Positions 36,640-44,422 of a stretch of 64,000 nucleotides of DNA are shown one piece after another. The DNA is taken from the NCBI GenBank assembly GCA_009392195.1, contig VFGY01000037.1:124001-188000 (forward strand), in the 5' to 3' direction. Position numbers and translations under genes: made by a program. Each line of letters begins with the position of its first letter. Position 1 is the stretch's first letter. Source of the DNA: SAR202 cluster bacterium (GTDB lineage Bacteria > Chloroflexota > Dehalococcoidia > Lucifugimonadales > OSU-TB39). Under the pieces are notes generated by a model. It worked only from the letters and a program-made list of their open reading frames with translations, ran no database searches and had not been told where the DNA came from.

Positions 36640-36885
36640 TTAAACTTCCCAAGCATTACGATAATCTAACTTATCACTTCCTATACAAGGGAAGGGAGAC
36701 CCATCATTGATAGAACGGTCCTGATTCCTACAACCAAACTTTGCGGTACAATTATCCTTGGCATCTTTGTATGGGCATCGCCATTTCGAAACTTCTGTTG
36801 CATTTGTAGCTATATTTTCATATATGGCTTCGAGTTTTTTTATGCTTTCAAAATACCTGTTTTTGTTTACGCTATTAGAACTCAA
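36640..36885 (-). CDS. Small four-Cys protein of the corrinoid operon
   Basis: 81 residues, soluble, with Cys37, Cys46, Cys52 and Cys67 (WRCPYKDAKDNCTAKFGC ... PFPCIGSD), a spacing that could bind Zn or an Fe-S cluster. N-terminal half is a predicted helix (FESIKKLEAIYENIATNATEV). TTG start at 36883-36885. It lies 23 nt after the corrinoid protein and about 107 nt before the reactivator, so it belongs to the same transcript. I do not recognise a named family. Confidence 0.7.
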   Translation of the reverse strand: MSSNSVNKNRYFESIKKLEAIYENIATNATEVSKWRCPYKDAKDNCTAKFGCRNQDRSINDGSPFPCIGSDKLDYRNAWEV

Positions 36886-36908
36886 GGTTTATTCCCAATC
36901 AGTTAAAG

Positions 36909-37646
36909 TTATTCTTGTAAAGCTAATGTTTTCGCAATCTCCACACAATCAATTGCATCTTTACCATAACCATCAGCTCCCATATCGTCAGCAAAATCTT
37001 GAGTAACTGGTGCACCACCTACCATAATCTTCACTTCCTCCCTCATGCCTTCATCTTCAAAAGCTTGTATGACTCTTCCCATATTAGGCATAGTGGTTGT
37101 AAGCAAAGCCGACATACCTAACACGTGAGCTTCATGTTCCTGAACAGCATCTATGAAATCTTCTGGCTTAGTGTCAACTCCTAAATCGTGTACTATAAAT
37201 CCGGCCCCTCTCATCATCATGATGCATAAGTTTTTCCCGATATCATGCAAATCACCTTTTACAGTGCCCATAATCACCGTACCTACAGGCGGTATATCTG
37301 ATTCTGAAAGAATCGGTTCTATATGCGCCATACCAGCTTTCATAGCTCTTGCAGAAATAAGAACTTCAGGAACAAAAATAATATTATCCCTGAACTTTAT
37401 TCCTACAATAGCCATCCCCGCAATTAAACCATCATCCATGACAGTATTAGCAGTAAATCCTGCGTCTAGTGCTTTAGAAGTAAGTTGATCTACTTCCTTA
37501 TCATTCCCTGTTATCAACGCATAAGCTATTTCCTGCATCAAAGGCTCTGTTTGTTCATACATTTCTTGAATGTGTTTTAATTCGGAAGGATTGGCAATAT
37601 GCTTCATCTCTTGCAACACACCTTCATTTACTATCGGCATCTTCAA
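36909..37646 (-). CDS. Corrinoid-binding methyltransferase protein (MtaC/MtbC/MtgC-like)
   Basis: 245 residues. The N-terminal four-helix cap domain contains the cobalamin-capping FVPEVLISARAM; the Rossmann-like domain carries the base-off/His-on motif DxHxxG (D132, H134, G137 in VKGDLHDIGKNL) plus SALLTTTM and VGGAPV. It carries a methyl group on cobalt between donor and acceptor enzymes. Downstream of the pterin methyltransferase, upstream of the reactivator. The donor cannot be named from this protein. Confidence 0.95.
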   Translation of the reverse strand: MKMPIVNEGVLQEMKHIANPSELKHIQEMYEQTEPLMQEIAYALITGNDKEVDQLTSKALDAGFTANTVMDDGLIAGMAIVGIKFRDNIIFVPEVLISARAMKAGMAHIEPILSESDIPPVGTVIMGTVKGDLHDIGKNLCIMMMRGAGFIVHDLGVDTKPEDFIDAVQEHEAHVLGMSALLTTTMPNMGRVIQAFEDEGMREEVKIMVGGAPVTQDFADDMGADGYGKDAIDCVEIAKTLALQE

Positions 37647-37718
37647 ACTCCAAATGTAAATCTAAATTTTTAAAATACCATTATACTGAACTCTTAGTAA
37701 ATAGTAACGCAAATAGGC

Positions 37719-38741
37719 TTATTGAAGCCTTCCATCTCTATAGGCCTGTAGATAATTGACACAAAATTCATCCTTTCCGGTCAACATATCTATAGCCAGA
37801 CTAACTTTTTCGGAATGTGTATCAATGTTATACACTTCTTCCAACTTTATTTGTATTGGATCTATTAATCCTGAATCAATCCCTGCATCAATACCTAAGT
37901 GTATAAAAGCCTGATTAATCAATTTCCTCATAGGCATTCCAAATGAAACATTGCTAAGACCCATTCCAATATGCAATTGGCTTCCATATTCTTTCCGTAA
38001 TTGTCTTACCGCATTGAAATAATGATTCCCATATTGAGAATTTACTGAGATTGGAAATACAATTGCATCTAAATAAATTTCTTCTAGGGAAAATCCAATC
38101 CGAACCAATTCATCCAATATTTTTTTTGCGTTTTCTACGCGGTCATCTTCATCTTCGGGCATACCTGTTTCACTAGTTGCCATTGCAATAACATTTGCTT
38201 TATATTCTAACGCCATCTCAAATACTTCAGGGCGTTCAAATGCTACTGAGTTTATTAAAGGCGGAACACTGTTTCTTTTATATGCTTTCAACCCTGATTC
38301 TATAATATCGGAATTAGATGAATCTATACTGATGGGCACAGAGGAAACATGTTGAGCAATCTCCATCGTACGAGCCATACAATTTTTCTGTATTTCTAGA
38401 TCATAATGCACTTCATCCACATTAATATCAATATAATTCGCCCCTGCTTTAATTTGCCTGTAAACAGCGTTTTGAATATATTGTTCTCCTTCCAATCTTG
38501 CATCGTCATCATTACTTATCAAATTAGTCATTGCTATAAGAAAATGTTTAACTTGCCCTTGCTGGTAAGGTTGGGTTTCTTTAAACCATTCCGGGACTTT
38601 CATAAATTTTTGTTCACCAGAGTCATCCTTGTAGCTTACAGCTTCAAATCCTTCGTCAGTTTTAACCACTCTTTTACCACTTGAACGAAACACTCTAGTA
38701 GCATGAATATTCTCGCCTACAATTATAAATTTGTCCGACAT
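37719..38741 (-). CDS. Pterin-binding methyltransferase (MtrH/MtvA-like)
   Basis: 340 residues. The fold is the TIM barrel of methyl-THF:corrinoid methyltransferases and of MetH's second module: opening IIVGENIHATRVF, NYIDINVDEVHYD, VPISIDSSNSDIIESGLKA, INSVAF, and LHIGMGLSNVSFGMP, where Asn/Asp line the pterin pocket. It would transfer a methyl between the corrinoid protein and THF in either direction. 45 nt after the UroD-like gene. ATG 38739-38741. Confidence 0.92.
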   Translation of the reverse strand: MSDKFIIVGENIHATRVFRSSGKRVVKTDEGFEAVSYKDDSGEQKFMKVPEWFKETQPYQQGQVKHFLIAMTNLISNDDDARLEGEQYIQNAVYRQIKAGANYIDINVDEVHYDLEIQKNCMARTMEIAQHVSSVPISIDSSNSDIIESGLKAYKRNSVPPLINSVAFERPEVFEMALEYKANVIAMATSETGMPEDEDDRVENAKKILDELVRIGFSLEEIYLDAIVFPISVNSQYGNHYFNAVRQLRKEYGSQLHIGMGLSNVSFGMPMRKLINQAFIHLGIDAGIDSGLIDPIQIKLEEVYNIDTHSEKVSLAIDMLTGKDEFCVNYLQAYRDGRLQ

Positions 38742-38786
38742 ATTTCTAATGTTTCTCCATTTATTTTTTGGAAGGTTGAATTATTT

Positions 38787-39827
38787 CTAGATTGATAAAT
38801 TTTCATCAGTCCAATCTTGTACCGCTTTTGGTATTTCAAGTAAATTTTCCAACTTGGTGGCTAATGGGATGGCGCATTCAGGAGCAATTAATGGAATCCC
38901 GGCATCCAAACATTTATAAACCTCCTCTCTAACCTCCTGAGGCCCTTTACTATACAAAGTAACTGGGTTATTAACATTCCCTACAAGCTGTATCCTGCCA
39001 TCTACTATCTCCATCGCTTTTGCCGGATCATTTCTAGAGTCAAAATGAAAAGCTGCCATTTTATTTTGTGCTATATAATCCATCCTGTCTAAAGTATAAC
39101 CACAAATATGCAATATAAGTGGCACTTTTAAATCCTCGACTGCTTCCTGATGTATATCTAGCAAAAACTTTCTATAATATTCGCCACTTACCAAATCTCC
39201 GGTTGCATGATCTGGGTATGTTAACACATCAGCTCCTGCATCTATTTGAGCCTGTCCAAATAAAACCGATATCTCTTTCAATTTATTTAAACATTTAATA
39301 GTTAGATCAGGATCATCAATTGACATAAGCAAAAATGTTTCTACCCCGAACACATGATACGCAAGAGTCCATGGCCCCATGGTTTTTCCAATGATGGCAA
39401 CCTCATTTCCAAATTCTTGCTTAAGTATTTTTATGGACTCTATAATTGCCAAATTATCTTGATGTTGCAAAAAATTATCTGGAACATGAATATCTTCAAC
39501 CGATTTCCAAATAGGATTACTCATCCTTACAGTAGGCCAATTGTCTTTCTGTTCCCATTGCATTTCACAACCCAACGCTGAAGATTCCTGGATAATCGTA
39601 AAATATGGTGCTATAGAATCAAACCCTAATTCCGTATATCCTGTAGCAGCTAACCTTGCATTAAGTTCAGGATCTCGACATGCATCTGGGAAAGGTGCAT
39701 CTACTAAATCCATAAGTTCAACTGTTGCTACATTCGTCGGATTCGAGATAGGCGTGCGGTCTACAGGCAATCCATTCAAAGCATTCATAACTCTTTCTCT
39801 AGGTGTCATTTTTTTAGTTGCAACCAT
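38787..39827 (-). CDS. UroD-family corrinoid methyltransferase (MtaA/VdmB-like)
   Basis: 346 residues, uroporphyrinogen-decarboxylase fold, but with the zinc site of the methyltransferase branch: H240 and C242 in LILHICGYTLD and C318 in IAPECAIP (H-x-C...C). This separates it from true UroD in haem synthesis. In other organisms relatives methylate coenzyme M or take methyl from methoxy aromatics. It may be the substrate-specific enzyme of the cluster (methyl donor unknown). No MttB-type trimethylamine or betaine methyltransferase is present. Confidence 0.88.
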   Translation of the reverse strand: MVATKKMTPRERVMNALNGLPVDRTPISNPTNVATVELMDLVDAPFPDACRDPELNARLAATGYTELGFDSIAPYFTIIQESSALGCEMQWEQKDNWPTVRMSNPIWKSVEDIHVPDNFLQHQDNLAIIESIKILKQEFGNEVAIIGKTMGPWTLAYHVFGVETFLLMSIDDPDLTIKCLNKLKEISVLFGQAQIDAGADVLTYPDHATGDLVSGEYYRKFLLDIHQEAVEDLKVPLILHICGYTLDRMDYIAQNKMAAFHFDSRNDPAKAMEIVDGRIQLVGNVNNPVTLYSKGPQEVREEVYKCLDAGIPLIAPECAIPLATKLENLLEIPKAVQDWTDENLSI

Positions 39828-39869
39828 TGATGTCCTCCTGAATTTCCTAAAATAATTGGCGTGAGATTT

Positions 39870-40544
39870 TTATTCTTGGGTTGAAAACCCAAGAGTGCTT
39901 GTGGTCATTTGGCCTCGCATAGAGTCCGCATCTAACATGTCCTGAGTCCCTGTTATATTTCGAGCGTAAGGGAGAATAATACGAACTAATTCATCCCTTT
40001 GATATCCTCCTTTAAACATCACTTTAGTATTATCTATTTTTTCCATATCTCCATATCTAATAAACCCTTGAACTGTTGCTCGTTTCCGCAATTCTGGGTT
40101 TTTAAATTCCCCTTCAGTGGTTACTTCATAAATTCTTTTATCATTTTCGTCATAAGAATTGATAATCAATGTCAGAGGAGATCGAAGATCTTTAATGGTA
40201 ATCGGGCCGTCTGGATGCCTATAATTAGAAGGTTTTTCTACAGCTAGCTTAATTAAAAATTTGACTGGCCTATCATACAGTTCATCATTGGGAAATTTAA
40301 CTTGGTTATTTGTATCTGACACAGGCACCATCCCACCCAAATTAACTAATTGATCTCTTATCTCACTTATTCTATTAGAAACGCCAGGCACCTTACTAAA
40401 TGTCCAAACAGTGTAAACATTATTTTTTTCATACAAACCCACACTGATATCCTTAAAATGAGGATCAATCGATATTAGCTCTGAGCATTTTCCAATCCTA
40501 TCTAAGATATCTTTCACATTTTCTTTATTATCTATTTGATTCAT
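39870..40544 (-). CDS. Unknown protein of the corrinoid operon
   Basis: 224 residues, no signal peptide or membrane segment. Predicted alpha-plus-beta: an N-terminal mixed part with HFKDISVGLYEKNNVYTVWTFSK, a central beta-rich part (DRPVKFLIKLAVEKP, SPLTLIINSYDENDK, IYEVTTEG), and a C-terminal stretch RDELVRIILPYARNITGTQDMLDADSMRG. No motif I can name. It sits between the homocysteine- and UroD-type methyltransferases (20 and 42 nt), so it is most likely a partner subunit. Start ATG 40542-40544. Confidence 0.75.
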   Translation of the reverse strand: MNQIDNKENVKDILDRIGKCSELISIDPHFKDISVGLYEKNNVYTVWTFSKVPGVSNRISEIRDQLVNLGGMVPVSDTNNQVKFPNDELYDRPVKFLIKLAVEKPSNYRHPDGPITIKDLRSPLTLIINSYDENDKRIYEVTTEGEFKNPELRKRATVQGFIRYGDMEKIDNTKVMFKGGYQRDELVRIILPYARNITGTQDMLDADSMRGQMTTSTLGFSTQE

Positions 40545-40564
40545 TTTATTGCCTTTTTCTTGAT

Positions 40565-41464
40565 TTATATTTTACCCCTCGGATAACTTGAGACAACAGA
40601 GTTTATAGCAGAAATATGACTAGGTGTTGTACCACAACATCCTCCAATTATATTTATTTTTGCATCAATCAATTCTTTAAACTTTTCAGACATGATTTCG
40701 GGAGTTTCAGGATAAACTATCCTCCCTTTTATGATTTTAGGAAATCCTGCATTGCTGTGTATAACCAAGGGCCCATCATCAACATTTCTCATTATTTTTG
40801 CTATTTTAACCATATTGTCTATCCCATTTCCACAATTTGCCCCAACTGCATCTGCTCCTTTTCTTCGAATTTCCCGAACTGCCACTTCGGGAGTCACTCC
40901 CATCATCGTGAAAAACCCCCTAGGTCCTAAATCAAATGTCATCGTAGCCATCACAACTAAATTCGTGTTGAGTTTTGCAGCTTCTACAGCTAAAATAGCT
41001 TCTTCTAAAGATGTCATAGTTTCTATGATTATTGCATCAGCTCCACCTTTCTCTAAAGCTTTAACCTGTTCTTTAAACCCTGCAAACATTTCCTTTTCAC
41101 TTATAGAACCGAGAGGTTGCAAAAATTCGCCTGTAGGCCCAACAGAACCTAAAACAAATTTATCACTTGGGCAAGCGCTCTTAGCATGTTCTGCTGCTTT
41201 TATGTTAATCCTCTCCAATTCGTTCCTTAATCCATATTTAGACAACATGAAAGGGTTGCCGCCAAATGAATTTGTTAAAACTAAATCCGCACCATTAATA
41301 AAATAGTCGGTTGCCATTTTAACAATAAGTTCAGGATTGGTTAAATTCAGGTGCTCTGGACACCCTCCTGGCTCCAACCCATTACTTTGCAAATAGGTGC
41401 CTGTAGCGCCATCAGATACAAGAGTTTCGCCACTTTCAATTCTTTTTAACAAATTCATTCCCAA
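40565..41464 (-). CDS. Homocysteine S-methyltransferase family protein
   Basis: 299 residues, homologous to the N-terminal module of MetH, BHMT and MmuM. Zinc/homocysteine site: C211 in VGANCGNG, and C276-C277 in IIGGCCGTTP; the opening LVSDGATGTYLQSNGLEPGG and TNSFGGNPFML are typical. With the separate corrinoid and pterin modules it could form methionine, or it could be a donor-side S-methyltransferase. 7 nt after the small upstream gene. MNLL two codons in is an alternative start. Confidence 0.92.
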   Translation of the reverse strand: MGMNLLKRIESGETLVSDGATGTYLQSNGLEPGGCPEHLNLTNPELIVKMATDYFINGADLVLTNSFGGNPFMLSKYGLRNELERINIKAAEHAKSACPSDKFVLGSVGPTGEFLQPLGSISEKEMFAGFKEQVKALEKGGADAIIIETMTSLEEAILAVEAAKLNTNLVVMATMTFDLGPRGFFTMMGVTPEVAVREIRRKGADAVGANCGNGIDNMVKIAKIMRNVDDGPLVIHSNAGFPKIIKGRIVYPETPEIMSEKFKELIDAKINIIGGCCGTTPSHISAINSVVSSYPRGKI

Positions 41465-41471
41465 GTTTTGC

Positions 41472-41831
41472 CTAATATTCTATCCAGTGGTCTATAGAAC
41501 CAGGTGTGGGTTTTCTGTTGCCTTGTTTCTGTAAATCTCTGATTTTAGACACAAAATCTCTAGGGAATTTATTGTTGAACAGGTTAACCTTATCTTGTAA
41601 CACACTATTTATTTCCCCTTGTGCTAAAGAGCTTTCACCCCACAAGAAACCATTTAAATAATCATCCGTCCCATAACTATTTTCAAACATCGCTATAGCG
41701 TCCACCCCTTCTTGGAATCTATCCTCTAGTTGGCATGATTTTTTATTTCCATCAGATTCAACTTCTACCTGTAACGGTATTTCTTTCCAATACAAAATCC
41801 GAACATTAACTTTTTCTAGTTTGTTTTTCAT
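41472..41831 (-). CDS. Small protein, 'virulence factor' (PF13769-like) family
   Basis: 119 residues. ILYWKEIPLQVEVES near the N-terminus, then CQLEDRFQEGVDAIAMF, matches my memory of the short 'Virulence_fact' family (pattern YW.dIPaqV...lp.RF..aiD..Am), often next to corrinoid methyltransferase genes. The C-terminal end FVSKIRDLQKQG is helical. It is the first gene of the operon, 7 nt before the homocysteine methyltransferase. The family match is by eye; function unknown. Confidence 0.6.
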   Translation of the reverse strand: MKNKLEKVNVRILYWKEIPLQVEVESDGNKKSCQLEDRFQEGVDAIAMFENSYGTDDYLNGFLWGESSLAQGEINSVLQDKVNLFNNKFPRDFVSKIRDLQKQGNRKPTPGSIDHWIEY

Positions 41832-41947
41832 TTTCTTTTCAAGTTCGTTTAGTGCAGAGATTATTGAAGCCTTGTGCGATTTGAAAAATAATCCTGACGC
41901 TTAACTATTAGCATACAGTTAAAGATATTATACTATTTTTATATTCG

Positions 41948-41976
41948 TTGACCGTGATAAAAACCAATGTTAGACT
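41948..41976 (+). promoter_or_regulatory. Probable promoter of the amidase gene
   Basis: TTGACC (41948-41953) and TAGACT (41971-41976), 17 nt apart, in the divergent gap (41832-42013), ending about 38 nt before the amidase ATG. The opposite strand has a TATAAT-like element (in AAAATAGTATAATATC) for the corrinoid operon, but no convincing -35. Confidence 0.45.
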
Positions 41977-42013
41977 CGATTTTATTAGATTGATTAATTT
42001 AGCAAGGTGAAAA

Positions 42014-43447
42014 ATGAACTCTAAAGAACTAGCCTTTAAACCTGCTTCAGAACTTCGTGATTTACTGTTAAACAAAGAAGTTTCGCCAGTTGAAATAACG
42101 CGCATTTACCTTGATCGGATAGATGCCTTGGATCAACATTTAAATTCTTTTATAACTACTACTCCAGAAAAAGCTATGGAAGATGCTCAGGCAGCTGAAA
42201 AAGCCATAATGGATAAAGAAATCCTAGGCCCACTCCATGGCATTCCAATATCGATAAAAGACCTTGAATCTACACGAGGAATAAAAACAACGATGGGGTC
42301 TTTAATTTTCAAGGAAAAGGTTCCCGAATTCGATTCGATTGTGGTTGAAAGAATACGCAAATCCGGTGCAATTATTTTAGGTAAAACAAACACACCAGAA
42401 TTCGGGCTTTTGGGATCAACAGAAAATAGATTGGGCGGCTCAACCTGGGAAAATCATTGTAGAAATCCATGGAACAATGAAATGACATCTGGAGGTTCTA
42501 GCGGCGGAGCTGCTTCAGCGATATCAGCCGGTTTATGTGCCTTAGCCACAGGCAGTGATGGTGGAGGCTCAATAAGGATACCTGCCAGTTTTTGTGGTGT
42601 TTACGGTATAAAACCTACCTTAGGAACAATCCCACGTTACCCAGGCTTTCCTACTCCTCCTCTTGCAAACCAAACCAGTCAAGCTGGGCCAATAACAAGA
42701 ACAGTAAAAGATTCTATGATGCTTTTAAGCGTTATTGCTGGACATGACGAAAGAGATCCCATATCTCTTAATAAATCTCCCAATGAAATAGTTGATTTAA
42801 ATGAAGCCAATTTTGATAAATTAAGAATTGGGTGGATTGACCATTTTGGTTTTGGACAGATAGATGAAGAAGTTGTTTCAATCTGTAAAAAAACGGTTGA
42901 TTCTATACAACAAAATGGAAATGTTGATTCAGTGGGAATTGACATAGGTGAACCATTTGAAGCATTTTGGACATTATTCAGCACAAACGTCTTTGCTTCA
43001 TATCAAAAATTATATAAAAACAACGAATCTCAATTAGCTTGGTATACACAAAAATGCCTTGAATATGGATCTAAGGTAACAGGAGTTGACTATGCTCGTG
43101 CCGTTGGCGAAATTGACATTATCAAAGCAAAATTTGCTTCGGCCTTTGAAAACTTCGACTTGATATTTACTCCTACTACTTCGGTTCCAGCATTTCCCGT
43201 TGGCAAACCTCCAACCAAAATAAACGGTCATGAAACAAACGAATTCTGGGGAGCATTTCCTAATACATTCCCAATAAATATGATAGGAAATCCAGCAGCG
43301 AGCATACCATGCGGTTTCACTAAAAATAAATTGCCAGTAGGATTACACATAATTGGCAAACCCAATTGCGAAGCTACTGTTCTGGCAGCATCTCTAAAAC
43401 TTGAATCCAATAATCCATGGATTCAAGAAACACCTCCGATTTCATAA
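42014..43447 (+). CDS. Amidase (amidase-signature family)
   Basis: 477 residues. Catalytic Lys-cis-Ser-Ser triad: K82 (PISIKDLES), S162 (SGGSSGG) and S186 (DGGGSIRIP), spaced as in fatty-acid amide hydrolase. Substrate unknown; GatA is less likely, since no gatB or gatC is adjacent and the C-terminal GatA landmarks (GEGGIPCG-like) are absent. ATG 42014 with AAGGTG upstream. Confidence 0.92.
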   Translation: MNSKELAFKPASELRDLLLNKEVSPVEITRIYLDRIDALDQHLNSFITTTPEKAMEDAQAAEKAIMDKEILGPLHGIPISIKDLESTRGIKTTMGSLIFKEKVPEFDSIVVERIRKSGAIILGKTNTPEFGLLGSTENRLGGSTWENHCRNPWNNEMTSGGSSGGAASAISAGLCALATGSDGGGSIRIPASFCGVYGIKPTLGTIPRYPGFPTPPLANQTSQAGPITRTVKDSMMLLSVIAGHDERDPISLNKSPNEIVDLNEANFDKLRIGWIDHFGFGQIDEEVVSICKKTVDSIQQNGNVDSVGIDIGEPFEAFWTLFSTNVFASYQKLYKNNESQLAWYTQKCLEYGSKVTGVDYARAVGEIDIIKAKFASAFENFDLIFTPTTSVPAFPVGKPPTKINGHETNEFWGAFPNTFPINMIGNPAASIPCGFTKNKLPVGLHIIGKPNCEATVLAASLKLESNNPWIQETPPIS

Positions 43448-43466
43448 ACCTACTTATTTAAAAAAC

Positions 43467-44252
43467 TCACATTAACTGCATAAATGAATAAACGTGAGTT
43501 AAATGATTGTGGGCAACTATAACAATTATCGCGGACAAAGATAAAACTGCTCCGAAAGGTATTGATACCGAACGTATATTCTTATCAATTACCATCTTGA
43601 TTATGCTAACTAAAGCACCAATCATAACTGATAAATAAATCACGCTTAAAGCATCAGGAAACCCAAAAAACAGTCCAATAATTAACATTAATTTAATGTC
43701 TCCACCTCCTATAAAACCTGGATATGAATAATATATCCCCACTCCAAAAACCGTCAGGACAACAAACATAAAACTTGTATTAATAATCGAACCCGTATAA
43801 CCAGAAAAGCCGATAAGATTCCTTTCATAATCCATCAGATTCCAAAATGGAATTAGAAATATCAAAATCAAAATTAAAGCAAATATAATCTTGTTTGGCA
43901 ATTTTCTGCTATTTAAATCGATTAAAGCCAGTGACAAAAAATTTGCTATCCAAAATAACTTGAATATCAAATCAAACGTCAAACTGCCTTGATAAAAAAG
44001 CGCTATGGCAGACCCTACAAAGAGTAATTCAAGCAATAAATTGTTCAGGCTAGTTACCCTTTTATTTTCTCTCTCTTTTTTTAACGATAAAAGAGTGCCA
44101 ATTATTGGCACCAAATATAACTTTGAGGATTTAAATACAATCCTGACGCAGGAACTTATCTTGTTTGTAAAAATGCTTGGGCAAGATAAAACTAGAAGAT
44201 TAAATTTGAATACAGTACAACTCACCAAAATAACTGCAAGGCCTAATACCAT
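43467..44252 (-). CDS. Type-A24 prepilin peptidase-like membrane protein
   Basis: About 261 residues from the ATG at 44250-44252 (GGAG six bases upstream; the TTG four codons earlier is less likely). Aspartic protease residues: Asp in LIDLNSRKLPNKI and the GxGD-type motif GGGDIKLM, with about seven hydrophobic segments. The N-terminal cytoplasmic domain that in PilD carries two CxxC zinc pairs and the N-methylase is shortened and retains only one obvious Cys in that region. No pilin genes are nearby. Leader-peptide cleavage is inferred. Confidence 0.82.
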   Translation of the reverse strand: MVLGLAVILVSCTVFKFNLLVLSCPSIFTNKISSCVRIVFKSSKLYLVPIIGTLLSLKKERENKRVTSLNNLLLELLFVGSAIALFYQGSLTFDLIFKLFWIANFLSLALIDLNSRKLPNKIIFALILILIFLIPFWNLMDYERNLIGFSGYTGSIINTSFMFVVLTVFGVGIYYSYPGFIGGGDIKLMLIIGLFFGFPDALSVIYLSVMIGALVSIIKMVIDKNIRSVSIPFGAVLSLSAIIVIVAHNHLTHVYSFMQLM

Positions 44253-44422
44253 TAATTGCTCCAATTAATTTTTGAACTACCTTTGCTTAAGACATATGAC
44301 TCTAATACCCTCTACAAACAAATAAAATACTTAATAACGAGAACGATTTTCTGCTTGCGTTTTAAGGCATAAAGTGGATTACTATTGGATATTATAACCT
44401 ATTAAAAATTAGCGTATTAAAC

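Noticed and set aside
38787-39827. Uroporphyrinogen decarboxylase (haem synthesis)
   Set aside because: The H-x-C...C zinc site and the corrinoid neighbours point to the methyltransferase branch; no other haem gene is nearby.
43464-43500. AACTCAC/GTGAGTT pairing as bidirectional terminator between amidase and A24 genes
   Set aside because: Only 7 bp with a 23-nt loop and overlaps the A24 coding end; too weak to call.
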